Of a stretch of 64,000 nucleotides of DNA, positions 61,001-63,850 are shown piece after piece. A model generated the notes under the pieces. The model had not been told where the DNA came from. It was given only the letters and a program-made list of their open reading frames with translations, and did not search any database. Origin of the DNA: Diphasiastrum complanatum (lineage: Eukaryota; Streptophyta; Lycopodiopsida; Lycopodiales; Lycopodiaceae). The translations under genes were made by a program, and so were the position numbers. Numbering within the stretch: position 1 is the stretch's first letter; each line of letters starts with the position of its first letter. The stretch spans positions 14,877,861 through 14,941,860 of the forward strand of contig CM055111.1 of NCBI GenBank assembly GCA_029204225.1, in the 5' to 3' direction.

Positions 61001-61365
61001 TAAACCAAGCTTGTGACTTGATATAAGTTTCATCTTAACACAAGCACCACTAATTTTTAAGCTAGTGCTAAGAGATTCTATTAGAGGCAAATAACAGATC
61101 TTTTCCTCATTCAACAGGCGATTAGTTGTAGCTGTGTACTCATAGTAAATAACGATCAAAATGGATGAAATCAAAGATGTCTTGCAAGCAATATACGAAA
61201 ATGCCAGAAACTCATACTGATTAAGGTCAAGTTACCTGCATTCGAGAGCCTATTAGCCTCAGCTACTGCCCACAGAGTAAATTCTGCCTTATCACCTTCC
61301 ACATAAAGGCGAAGTTTGTCCTTTAATTGCTGGGTAAGCTTTTCTTCTCTGTCTTTCTGTATTGC
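21680..61365 (-). CDS. DnaJ protein with C-terminal DnaJ-X domain (dnaJ 10 type), 3' part; six exons
   Basis: This is a co-chaperone of the DnaJ-X group, proteins with an N-terminal J domain that stimulates Hsp70 and a conserved C-terminal X domain. Exons on the minus strand are 61236-61365, 56975-57130, 56546-56724, 47047-47127, 42064-42204 and 21680-21808. Joined, they keep one frame (phases 1, 1, 0, 0, 0) and give 271 codons plus stop. Family motifs in order: [93 protein letters not shown], then a Ser/Pro-rich tail ending [13 protein letters not shown]. The J domain must be encoded beyond 64000. Introns are about 4.1, 0.25, 9.4, 4.8 and 20.3 kb and carry most transposons in the window. The frame is unbroken, so the gene looks active. 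The last two exons are less conserved and rest on splice sites and phase. Confidence 0.85.
23675..24115. repeat. Paired loci of GTTTCGAAAC-like palindromic words
   Basis: At 23678-23760 the word family CGTTTC(G)AAAC recurs about six times in both orientations (GTGTTTCGAACAG, ACGTTTGAAACG, CCGTTTCGAAACGCGTTTC). A second cluster at 24046-24110 has TTTCGAAG, CAAACGTGTTTTGAAAC and TATGAAACGGG. Related clusters occur at 44708, 46098 and 56085. They could be the two ends of one small element or independent copies. Confidence 0.5.
24105..24745 (-). pseudogene. hAT transposase C-terminal relic (dimerisation region)
   Basis: The minus strand at about 24745-24480 reads motifs of the hAT C-terminal dimerisation domain: [30 protein letters not shown], a broken N*STW, then [10 protein letters not shown] and LVFVN. 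The stop at 24582-24580 replaces the Trp of the NWS motif. A last exon follows an intron acceptor (TTGCAG) at 24333 and encodes [24 protein letters not shown] and an acidic tail. A second hAT relic of the DUF659 type lies at 30.6-32 kb on the other strand. This copy has no N-terminal part here. Confidence 0.8.
24860..25545 (+). pseudogene. Ty3/gypsy pol relic (reverse transcriptase, then RNase H and integrase scraps)
   Basis: Reverse transcriptase motifs are [40 protein letters not shown] and [14 protein letters not shown]. The catalytic YLDD box has become FLNC, losing both aspartates, so it is dead. After [14 protein letters not shown] the frame breaks. A scrap near 25330-25400 ([13 protein letters not shown]) recalls the connection to RNase H, and [13 protein letters not shown]...HWEDFLPL at about 25450-25530 recalls integrase, which means an internal deletion. 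Confidence 0.88.
26169..27746. repeat. Tandem repeat of about 530 bp, three copies
   Basis: Copies start TTCC(T/C)AAGGCTA at 26169, 26692 and 27228 (periods 523 and 536) and end TCAATCATAATTCGTT. Each holds GCTGCTTGGAATCATCACTC, a repeated ATCGTTTGATTCTCGAATCG word, GAACCAAGATGGTCCACTTC and ACAATCTCTGTCAGGTGC. The middle copy has an extra internal duplication of GAATCGAGTATCCTTT(T/C)GGGTTCGAAA and the first has lost part of it. Minus-strand open frames across it are not recognised. Function unknown. Confidence 0.92.
29184..29227. repeat. Perfect 17-bp inverted repeat with 10-nt loop
   Basis: Arms 29184-29200 (CTTGCAGCGAATCGCGA) and 29211-29227 are exact reverse complements. The arm itself contains the smaller palindrome TCGCGA. 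A run of 12 A follows at 29238. Confidence 0.9.
29441..29934 (+). mobile_element. Solo LTR (family A, copia-associated) with 5-bp target duplication
   Basis: This 494-bp LTR starts TATCATGCCC and ends GACTTTATA. It is flanked on both sides by GAAAC (29436-29440 and 29935-29939), the 5-bp target duplication of an LTR element. A second copy at 49780-50205 starts TGTCATGCCC, and a third partial copy at 51003-51083 ends GACTTTATA directly before a tRNA-Met primer site, which confirms both ends. The termini are therefore TG...TA, not the usual TG...CA. A solo LTR forms by recombination between the two LTRs of an element. Confidence 0.88.
29940..30600. other. No recognised gene; contains a hairpin
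   Basis: Apart from the perfect inverted repeat at 30180-30225 nothing is recognised. Two short minus-strand open frames have no known motif. The hAT relic begins downstream. Confidence 0.45.
30180..30225. repeat. Perfect 20-bp inverted repeat with 6-nt loop
   Basis: Arms 30180-30199 and 30206-30225 (TGTCTGAGCCTAGAATGCAT and its reverse complement) pair without mismatch around TTCCAC. TTCTAGGCTC recurs once more at 30226-30235. The tight loop gives a stable hairpin in either RNA strand. Confidence 0.93.
30620..32020 (+). pseudogene. hAT transposase relic (DUF659 type), frameshifted
   Basis: The clearest domain is DUF659: after an intron at 31261-31345 (GTAAAG ... GCAG) the sequence reads [25 protein letters not shown]. 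Further on, [14 protein letters not shown] and SEAFEDFRD, and in a shifted frame [28 protein letters not shown] and [12 protein letters not shown], are typical of the middle of these transposases. A second intron at about 31881-31978 leads to [11 protein letters not shown]. The 5' part (30840-31100) is a Gly/Gln-rich region made from CAGGCAGG and GGTACAGGTGCAGGGC repeats. At least three frameshifts are present. A LINE fragment follows at 32022, so the C-terminal half is lost. Confidence 0.82.
32022..32340 (+). pseudogene. LINE endonuclease (APE-type) fragment
   Basis: The motifs [18 protein letters not shown] and, after one frameshift, [14 protein letters not shown] and [13 protein letters not shown] are the middle of an apurinic-like endonuclease. 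GDFN is the conserved core of this family. The fragment matches the LINE at 36380-37100 ([18 protein letters not shown]). It starts inside the domain and ends near 32340 before the reverse transcriptase, so it is a short relic joined to the hAT gene. Confidence 0.88.
32473..33392 (+). mobile_element. Collapsed Ty3/gypsy LTR element (LTR, primer site, RT scrap, LTR end)
   Basis: The 5' LTR is 32473-32865 (starts TGTTGGACTG, ends TTGTGATA). The primer site TGGTATCAGAGC, matching initiator tRNA-Met, is at 32868-32879. Only about 380 bp of interior remain, with a reverse transcriptase scrap. The last 130 bp of a second LTR (33261-33392) repeat the end of the first, including ATCAATAAAGTG and CAGATAGCTT(T/C)GTGATA. 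The LTR again ends in TA. The element is inserted in, or fused to, LINE sequence on its right. Confidence 0.8.
33105..33260 (+). pseudogene. Ty3/gypsy reverse transcriptase scrap
   Basis: [11 protein letters not shown] in one frame and, after a frameshift near 33145, [19 protein letters not shown] and [22 protein letters not shown] stands in place of the catalytic YLDDIL. Only about 50 residues remain, running straight into LTR sequence at 33261. Confidence 0.85.
33393..33650 (+). pseudogene. LINE endonuclease C-terminal fragment
   Basis: The sequence encodes [16 protein letters not shown], then YTCHPHGGG and, after a one-base shift, [10 protein letters not shown]. The same pieces ([34 protein letters not shown]) occur in the LINE copy at 36800-37000. 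VDYF is the conserved C-terminal Asp motif of the endonuclease fold. The fragment directly adjoins the truncated gypsy LTR. Confidence 0.8.
33651..34145. other. No firm gene call between two LINE pieces
   Basis: No clear protein motif. The part from 33875 (GCATTATACGCAGCAGAGGCATGGTGTTCAAG, then SHWANIS-like codons) may be another LINE ORF2 scrap, because CTCATTGGGCCAATATCTC resembles coding sequence, but I cannot confirm it. Confidence 0.3.
34146..34250 (+). mobile_element. LINE 3' end (copy d')
   Basis: This 105 bp matches 34620-34705 closely (GCTTCATATGCTCCCATC, TACCACA, ACTTGA(G/C)ATGTAC, GTCTTATATGCCTTTTGGCAT). It ends with the family hairpin ATGCC/GGCAT (34237-34241 with 34246-34250). 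The next LINE copy follows at once at 34251, with no simple-repeat tail between. Confidence 0.75.
34251..34802 (+). mobile_element. 5'-truncated LINE copy d: ORF2 C-terminal tail, 3' UTR, hairpin and (CT)n tail
   Basis: The copy begins inside the ORF2 tail with [16 protein letters not shown] (34257 on); 34260-34283 is a canonical PIP box. An acidic stretch ([11 protein letters not shown]) follows, then after a frameshift a second weaker motif, AAHITSFY (34471-34494). The 3' UTR ends in hairpin ATGCC-TTTT-GGCAT (34692-34705), AGACATTAATAAAT and a (CT)n tract at 34724-34802. Confidence 0.82.
34724..34802. repeat. (CT)n microsatellite, tail of LINE copy d
   Basis: About 79 bp of pure CT repeat following the LINE 3' box. 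It is immediately upstream of the 5' region of another LINE copy (34803 on). Confidence 0.95.
35353..36309 (+). CDS. LINE ORF1 protein, coiled coil plus RRM-like domain, intact
   Basis: An open frame of 318 codons from the ATG at 35353 ([16 protein letters not shown]); the ATG at 35404 (ACCATGC) is an alternative start in better context. The frame also stays open upstream to at least 35326. Residues of about 55-170 have heptad-like Leu/Ile spacing ([35 protein letters not shown]), fitting a coiled coil. About residues 205-290 ([32 protein letters not shown]) resemble the RNA-binding domain of L1-type ORF1 proteins. No CCHC knuckle is present. Such proteins coat the element RNA. There are no stops over 954 bp, unlike everything around it. 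Confidence 0.75.
   Translation: MSTGSCKRLRTLETASTMPTDSVSAPPPQVVAPSSATAMGDTCHTYTWHTTPENISSLNEYMSKRFAAFLSQLNELREDLLTKIATIDAQQTKIASLRVALSALQRDIIPNISRVVEDTKASMSKLPLLERQIHDTVECTARIPVLEQWLHERVKHVQKVPTLEQEVCETKSWASILRSSTTSSSSVAPSLDTTVQSVLAEQQRRDDKKLNLRFRGLPTEGTALDQVTSLFTSRMGLSVPSIQYAWHLQHDPKVLFVKFETMDDRQTVLRARCTLRGIDDDLTHCQWLQHKTIIQEARTKQQRVVFTNGNPRFFSKHQ
36375..37100 (+). pseudogene. LINE ORF2 endonuclease, frameshifted
   Basis: The order of motifs is [26 protein letters not shown] (the E of the catalytic AET motif is kept), then in a second frame [50 protein letters not shown], a spot where GDFNART should be (reduced to GGDASR), and in a third frame [26 protein letters not shown] and VDYFIASL. 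Two frameshifts and loss of the GDFN core make it non-functional. The asparagine of the N-terminal motif is also replaced (WDCGGL). Confidence 0.82.
37142..38434 (-). pseudogene. Ty1/copia gag-protease relic with duplicated zinc knuckle
   Basis: The minus strand reads the gag start ([30 protein letters not shown]), then after a frameshift [33 protein letters not shown], and a zinc-knuckle segment twice. The first copy has lost one Cys ([14 protein letters not shown]); the second is complete ([14 protein letters not shown]). The duplicated unit is 179 bp (marks at 37690 and 37511), which shifts the frame. Then come [18 protein letters not shown] (the DSGA protease active site) and LVSVSQML. 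Sequence ends at 37142 against LINE DNA. Confidence 0.88.
38436..39102 (+). pseudogene. Ty1/copia gag knuckle-protease fragment, head to head with the previous one
   Basis: One open frame starts at the zinc knuckle ([20 protein letters not shown]), then [18 protein letters not shown] with the DSGA active-site motif, [13 protein letters not shown] and RGNRQGRLF of the pre-integrase region. It ends at a stop at 39102 before integrase. It is clearly of the same family as 37142-38434 but in opposite orientation; the two meet at about 38435. About 350 bp of flank (39103-39460) have no motif. Confidence 0.88.
39475..40081 (+). mobile_element. LINE copy a: ORF2 C-terminal tail, 3' UTR, hairpin, (CT)n tail
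   Basis: The copy starts within ORF2 ([18 protein letters not shown]). The tail has PIP box 1, QLLLTGFF (39607-39630), an acidic DDSDDE, the basic PPRKKPR, and PIP box 2, QRTLHTYF (39745-39768). A 21-bp direct duplication (ACCTGGCCCGGGTTGTGGGC at 39791 and 39841) lies after it and lengthens the frame. The 3' end is GTCTTATGCACCCACGAGTGCC with stem GCAC/GTGC, AGACGTTAATAAAG and a (CT)n tract at 40017-40081. Confidence 0.85.
40082..40800 (+). mobile_element. LINE copy b: ORF2 zinc motif, C-terminal tail, 3' UTR, hairpin, mixed tail
   Basis: The copy begins directly at the end of the CT tract of copy a, inside the zinc domain of ORF2: [17 protein letters not shown], with C-X2-C-X9-H-X4-C at 40122-40178. 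It continues through [29 protein letters not shown] box 1 QAHITQFF (40350-40373) and a second PIP-like motif, TTTITHYF (40509-40532), just before the stop TAG at 40548-40550. The 3' UTR ends in GTGCCC-CT-GGGCAC (40739-40752), AGACGTTAATAATA, four ATTCTA-type units and a short CT run. Confidence 0.88.
40801..41316 (+). mobile_element. LINE copy c: ORF2 C-terminal tail, 3' UTR, hairpin, (TTC)n tail
   Basis: The copy starts right at the CT run of copy b with [16 protein letters not shown] box 1 is QPLITSFF (40867-40890), followed by DDLSDDE and a basic Arg-rich region; the protein ends [10 protein letters not shown] at 41070 with a second PIP-like motif (41041-41064) and a TGA stop. The 3' end has hairpin GTGCCC-TT-GGGCAC (41251-41264), AGACATTAATATAA, (TTC)n at about 41285-41307 and ten C residues. 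Confidence 0.88.
41317..42057. other. Intron sequence, nothing recognised
   Basis: AT-rich DNA between the LINE array and the DnaJ-X exon at 42064-42204. No gene or repeat is visible. Confidence 0.5.
42064..42204 (-). CDS. DnaJ-X gene, penultimate exon
   Basis: A phase-0 exon of 47 codons after a GATAGCAG acceptor: [44 protein letters not shown]. The donor is GAG|GTCTAG. Reading through that donor adds one Val codon and a TAG stop (42058-42060), so an unspliced transcript would end here. The Arg/Ser-rich then SPPGS sequence resembles the variable tail after the X domain in this family. Confidence 0.65.
44705..44800. repeat. Cluster of GTTCTGAAAC/GTTTCAAAAC-like words
   Basis: CCCGTTCTGAAAC, AGAATGTGTTTCAAAACGG, CGTTCCAAATGCATTCCA and TTTCAGAATG follow one another over 75 bp, then AAAAAAAAAAG. 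It has the same arrangement as the clusters at 23678, 46098 and 56085 with a different spelling of the word. Confidence 0.5.
46098..46215. repeat. Cluster of ATGCGTTTC/GAAATGCG words, then homopolymer A-T-G runs
   Basis: GCGTTTCTAGAAATGCG, TTCAGAAATGCG and ATCGCGTTTCTGAG are followed by A(8), T(17), GGG and GGGGGAGGCGGGGGG-type runs up to 46211. Long G runs are prone to read and assembly error. Confidence 0.55.
47047..47127 (-). CDS. DnaJ-X gene exon (end of X domain)
   Basis: 81 bp, phase 0 at both ends, from an acceptor CTTTCAG to a donor CAG|GTATGT. It encodes [18 protein letters not shown] and LKKLGSILQ, which aligns with the VLQD.S..K..LRARAKGLKTLG motif that closes the X domain in dnaJ 10 proteins. 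It continues without a gap from SHVCYG of the exon 9.4 kb upstream. Confidence 0.88.
48173..49450 (-). pseudogene. Ty1/copia pol relic: integrase, reverse transcriptase, start of RNase H
   Basis: On the minus strand the order is integrase ([27 protein letters not shown]), reverse transcriptase ([69 protein letters not shown]), a gap with stops at 48490-48790, then [36 protein letters not shown]. The Asp of RTDGGGEF and the Glu of GVAERKN, and the [10 protein letters not shown] motif, are kept. An LTR piece adjoins integrase directly at 49451, so gag and protease are deleted. Confidence 0.9.
49451..49779 (-). mobile_element. Truncated LTR of family D (minus strand)
   Basis: This 329-bp segment is the reverse complement of about 53393-53710, ending in TGTGAAAATACTGTACTTTAG (LTR terminus ...TTTCACA read on the minus strand). 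Its outer part is cut where a family-A LTR starts at 49780. It joins the integrase relic exactly at the LTR end, with no primer site left. Confidence 0.85.
49780..50205 (+). mobile_element. LTR of family A, second copy, 3'-truncated
   Basis: Starts TGTCATGCCCGTGACTGG and matches the solo LTR at 29441-29934 closely for about 425 bp (TAACCCGTAAGTTAATTGTG-type, GGTCATAATTAATGGTTG, CACTACTAGTGGTGCATGGG). The match stops at TTGGTTTGTCCAC, about 65 bp before the LTR end. It is inserted in, or recombined with, the family-D LTR on its left. Confidence 0.88.
50260..50782 (+). mobile_element. LTR of family C
   Basis: It starts TGTTATGTCCGTGGCCAG, related to the family-A start, and ends GCTTGTTTTATA. 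A primer site follows after one base. The 523-bp length and TG...TA ends match family A. GTCTCACACTGTATG-like and GGCTCTATATAATGGG at about 50566-50581 give a plausible TATA box (TATATAA) about 200 bp before the end. Confidence 0.75.
50656..51003. repeat. Inverted repeat of the family-C LTR end
   Basis: About 140 bp at the LTR end (50656-50795, from CCTTGGCTTGG to TGGTATCAAAGC) recurs inverted at 50862-51003 (TTGATACCACTATAAG ... CCAAGCCAAGG). Between them, CTTCCCTTATAGTGGTATC is present in several direct and inverted short copies (50816-50890). The pair can form a long hairpin. Confidence 0.85.
50784..50795 (+). other. tRNA-Met type primer binding site of the family-C LTR
   Basis: TGGTATCAAAGC, one base different from the usual TGGTATCAGAGC, directly after the LTR end. 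Confidence 0.75.
51003..51083 (+). mobile_element. 3' end of a family-A LTR
   Basis: The last 80 bp (GTGTTGCTTGTGTGTGGCATGC ... GAGGACTTTATA) match the end of the solo LTR at 29860-29934. It starts at the break with the inverted family-C LTR. It is followed by the primer site at 51085. Confidence 0.78.
51085..51096 (+). other. tRNA-Met primer binding site
   Basis: TGGTATCAGAGC one base after the LTR terminus GACTTTATA. It fixes the 3' end of family-A LTRs and the plus orientation of the copia element that follows. Confidence 0.85.
51097..52474 (+). other. Leader and decayed 5' coding part of a copia element
   Basis: The stretch between the primer site and the recognisable gag end should hold the 5' UTR and most of gag. 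I see no clear motif; one open frame (51448-51702) is not recognised. Confidence 0.4.
52475..53095 (+). pseudogene. Ty1/copia gag end and integrase start relic
   Basis: [17 protein letters not shown] is the gag helix before the zinc knuckle; the knuckle is damaged ([14 protein letters not shown], first Cys lost). After a stop the next region gives an HHCC-like scrap ([11 protein letters not shown]) and then the start of the integrase core: [17 protein letters not shown] and [20 protein letters not shown], with the first catalytic Asp in SDICGPM. Protease is missing. The frame ends KCLA-stop at 53095 just before the family-D LTR. Confidence 0.85.
53106..53710 (+). mobile_element. LTR of family D
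   Basis: The 3' end ...AGTACTTTCACA is fixed by the primer site that follows. The start TGTAGTATAATG at 53106 is a best guess. The inner 318 bp are repeated inverted at 49451-49779. Features include a GCCACGTGGA G-box at about 53161-53170 and repeated words around GTCGTACTACAGCCTGTAGTAC, itself a palindrome, near 53503-53524. Confidence 0.75.
53711..53722 (+). other. tRNA-Met primer binding site of the family-D LTR
   Basis: TGGTATCAGAGC directly after the LTR end CA. The interior that follows (53723-54990) has no recognised protein. Confidence 0.88.
54147..54498. repeat. 174-bp tandem duplication
   Basis: Copies start TGGCAAGATTTG at 54147 and 54321 and share CATCTTATCTTCATTCCA, ATAAGTCCATTTGTTGGATT and TTTGAGTGAAACACT. 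It lies in the leader region downstream of the family-D LTR and primer site, so it may belong to that element. Confidence 0.9.
55310..55480. repeat. Minisatellite of GATGAAGTCG/AAGTCGA words
   Basis: Short units such as GTCGATGAAGTTGAG, GTCGATGAAGTCGG, ATAAGTCGAGTAAGTCGG and GTTGATGAAGTTGG repeat with a period near 9-15 bp. The open minus-strand frame through it (His/Leu/Asn-rich) is an artefact. Confidence 0.7.
56085..56165. repeat. Cluster of GTTCCGGAAC/GTTCCAGAATG palindromic words
   Basis: CATTCCGGAATGAAACATG, TTCCAGAATG, TTGTTCCGGAACACG, TTCTGTTCCGAAACG over 75 bp, then an A run. It is the clearest member of the dispersed palindromic-word clusters, with TTCCGGAA as the core. A related-looking block with GGTTCGAACC words is at 57655-57740. 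Confidence 0.6.
56546..56724 (-). CDS. DnaJ-X gene exon (X domain)
   Basis: 179 bp from acceptor GAAACAG to donor GGG|GTATGT. It encodes [39 protein letters not shown] and [34 protein letters not shown] is the signature of the DnaJ-X domain. Phase 1 in, phase 0 out. Confidence 0.93.
56975..57130 (-). CDS. DnaJ-X gene exon (X domain)
   Basis: 156 bp from acceptor TGTGCAG to donor CAG|GTTGAA. It encodes [39 protein letters not shown] and [14 protein letters not shown], the helix-rich middle of the X domain. Phase 1 in and out. Confidence 0.93.
59455..59910 (-). pseudogene. Ty3/gypsy integrase C-terminal relic
   Basis: One open minus-strand frame: [20 protein letters not shown] (end of the integrase core, where WLPLAEFAYNSS...GMSPF is usual), then [24 protein letters not shown] and LKPRSC, the usual path to the integrase C-terminal region. 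The catalytic DDE part is missing. It lies 0.7 kb downstream, on the same strand, of a primer site and likely LTR. Confidence 0.82.
60613..60930 (-). mobile_element. Primer site (60613-60624) and probable LTR of the minus-strand gypsy element
   Basis: The plus strand GCTTTGATACCA is the complement of TGGTATCAAAGC, a tRNA-Met type primer site. The LTR should extend upward from 60625; its outer end was not found because no second copy is present. Position and strand fit the integrase relic at 59455-59910, with most of gag-pol deleted. Confidence 0.5.
61236..61365 (-). CDS. DnaJ-X gene, first exon in the window
   Basis: 130 bp from acceptor CTTACAG to donor GCAG|GTAACT. It encodes [40 protein letters not shown] and SNA, matching the QKEREEKL start of the conserved C-terminal region. 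It ends in phase 1, as the next exon needs. Exons for the J domain were not found between here and 64000. Confidence 0.9.
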
Positions 61366-62418
61366 CTGTAAGGTATATCAACTTGTCACCACATGCTGAT
61401 GCTCCAGATCAGAATGAAATAAGCCAGTTGGAAAATTGACTGATTACTTGGAAAATGTGAAAGTGATAGGAAAGCAAATAGGAGGAGAAAATGATTGTTG
61501 TTACTTCCAGCCACATTAACCTTCCAACAGCATAGAATTTCAAAACCATCCAGTCAAAATCATGCAACTATCACAGAAGTTGACCATTTATTTGAAGTTT
61601 GAACTACTAGGTATGCCCCAATAAAATTAAAATGAAGATGACCACGACAAAAAAAAGCTTCTTAATAGGAGAATATCTTCCAAGAACATCTCAACACACT
61701 TGTTAGGATACTCTTAAAATACTCCATTCATGACCCTCTTGAATGCACTTTAAGTATTTGACTAAAAGTCATAACAGAAACTGAAGATGCTCCCTTAATA
61801 CTATATGAAGAAGTACCAATTATCTATAACCAAGTTGCTCCAGTTCATAGAGAATAAGAAGCAAAAATACCTATACTACAAAGAGAACTTGAAACATTCT
61901 CATGCTCAACCTTACCCAGGAAGCAAGTCACTTCACCTTTTAAAAGTCCTTGGCCTTTTACTTGATGGTCTTTTCAAGTAAAATACACTCCTCAAGAGAT
62001 TGCCAAAATCTTTTTCATTTCTTCAATATGTTTAAGAAAATCTTTATTAACGGTTAAAACTTTCTTCTTTTCCCACCAGTATGTTGTCCTTTTTTCTTTG
62101 CAAAAAAGTATTAAACATTTCTATTTTCCTCATTTGACCCTTCGAAGTTATATTGCACCCCTCTTTGTGAATTAAAGCTGGTAAGTGCAAGTTGCGTCTG
62201 TTGGAAAAAAAAATGTTGTGCTTTAGTTGAATAACTAATCGGAAGTGATTGTCGACTGGGATAGTTGATAGTAGCAGCGATAGTAAATGTGATAGCAAAA
62301 CTGAAAATGAATGACGAAATGATCGTTCGTCAGTATTAAAATTAGAGACTCAGATCATAATAAGCGTAAATAACAAAAACAGTAGAACAAAACAATAAGA
62401 TGTGTGTCAGAAGTAGTC
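61366..62418. other. Intron sequence, nothing recognised
   Basis: AT-rich DNA upstream of the first visible DnaJ-X exon and before the copia LTR. One unassigned minus-strand open frame at 62047-62298 has no known motif. Confidence 0.45.
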
Positions 62419-62956
62419 TGTATTGTTGAATGTTGGATCACAATAGGTAAATGCTTCCGCAGTCTACTCTAATTGCACTATAACAATAACACATCTTATT
62501 CTACTATAAAGTTCGCCCTTACACATGTTGTAAGCGCGATAGTTTATTGAGGATCAGTCTACACCTATGGCGGAACAGAGAGGAGGAGAAGAAGAAAAAC
62601 TTCTAACTTGAACAACTTGAATCAACTTAAAACTAAACTGATCAATTGATCTATTTATAGTTTTTGATAGCACACCTGACAGAATGCGCCATTATCCACA
62701 TGGCAAGTGTCATGTAAGGCTACGGGATTGGACCCGAAATATAGTGGATAAGACTCCACTATTCAATCTTGTTTTAGTCAAGTTTCAAACCCTCAACAAT
62801 ATGTTGATTCGAACATTGTTCGACAATCCATCTAAACTGTTTTGACAATACGTGTATTTCTGCAGATGGTCTCGATACCTTCAAAGGTCTCCATAATGTG
62901 TGTAAAACTACAGAATAGTTCCACATTACAAATGATTTCAAGAATGAAATCTAACA
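62419..62956 (-). mobile_element. 3' LTR of a minus-strand copia element
   Basis: On the minus strand the LTR begins TGTTAGATTTCATTC at 62956, directly after a polypurine tract. The end at 62419 (plus strand TGTATTG, terminus ...CAATACA) is inferred from TGT...ACA symmetry. A TATA box (TATAAATAGATC, 62660-62649) gives a plausible promoter. Confidence 0.65.
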
Positions 62957-62967
62957 CTCCCCCTTAA
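62957..62967 (-). other. Polypurine tract of the copia element
   Basis: Minus strand TTAAGGGGGAG immediately before the LTR start. It primes second-strand synthesis in LTR elements. Its position between the RNase H relic and LTR confirms the assignment. Confidence 0.82.
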
Positions 62968-62984
62968 TGTGAACTCATAAAAAT

Positions 62985-63425
62985 CGAGGTGTTAAGTTGA
63001 GCATACTGCTAATCTTAGAATGATTGTCAAATGTCAATGCCTTTGTAAATATATCCACTATCATAAATTCTGTTCTAGAAAAGATTAGAATAATCTCCCT
63101 TTTGAGTACTTTGTCTCTGACAAATGATACTTCATCTCAATGTGCTTACTCCGGGAATGATACCTGGCAATTGTACTCTGATTGTCGCAAAAGACGGAAG
63201 TAGCTTATAACTGACTAAAATTAATGTCCGACAATAGACGCCTTAACCAGATAGCTTCCTTTGCAGCATGTGCACTGGCAATGTATTCGGCATCTGTGAA
63301 AGATAATGCAGTCAAATTCTGCTTCTTGTTGTTCCAAGAGACAGGACCCTTCTTAAACATAAAAACATTACCTAACGTCAGCTTTCTCCCGTCAACATCT
63401 CTAGCCCAATCTGCATATGTAAAAC
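62985..63425 (-). pseudogene. Ty1/copia RNase H relic
   Basis: Minus-strand motifs in order: FTYADWARDVDGRKLTLGNV, GPVSWNNKKQNL, ALSFTDAEYIASAHAAKEAI, WLRRLLSDI, then a stop, CDNQST and SKHIEMKYHL. These are the catalytic ADWA (D), TDAEY (E) and CDNQ (D) elements of copia RNase H. At least two stops interrupt it. It ends at the polypurine tract. Confidence 0.92.
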
Positions 63426-63534
63426 CTTGAAGAAGATTAATCTAGGTGTTTGAATCATCATTCAATTCTCCACCATAGAAATGCAATAATTTTGTGTCGA
63501 CTGTAAATATCACAGAACTCTAAGTAGAGCTTTA

Positions 63535-63850
63535 CAATGAATGAAACTAAACCAATAGCACTAGCATCAGTCTCAACAATAAAACGCTGATCAAACTGGG
63601 GAAGACACATAACAGTAGCAGAAACAATGGCATGACGTAAAGCATCAAAAGCAGTTTGCCACTCAAAAGTCCAAACAAAGGTATGAGACTTCTTTAGTAA
63701 CGAATGAAGCGGAGCAGCCACAGTGGCAAAATACCTAACAAGACGACGAAGATGGGTTGCCATACCTAAAAACATACGAACAGAATGAACATCAGTTGGG
63801 ACAAGCCAATTCTCAATAGCCTGAACTTTCCGAGGATCAAGACGAATACG
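63535..63850 (-). pseudogene. Ty3/gypsy reverse transcriptase-RNase H junction relic
   Basis: The minus strand reads DPRKVQAIENWLVPTDVHSV, RMFLGMATHLRRLVRYFATV, AAPLHSLLKKSHTFVWTFE, then QTAFDALRHAI and PQFDQRFIVETDASAIGLV. FLG..(Y)RR and F.VETDAS are diagnostic. Sequence is open across the segment but breaks off after the first RNase H Asp motif, where copia RNase H sequence is joined. The preceding stretch (63851-64000) reads RPAFVRRYSAAKFAEIQQEV-like codons and CYRCKSPD, possibly a gag knuckle piece. Confidence 0.88.

Larger units (their letters stand above)
57131..61235 (-). other. 4.1-kb intron of the DnaJ-X gene
   Basis: It holds the GGTTCGAACC word cluster at 57655-57740, and a gypsy relic with a primer site at 59455-60930. 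At 57750-59450 no gene or repeat is recognised. Confidence 0.6.
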
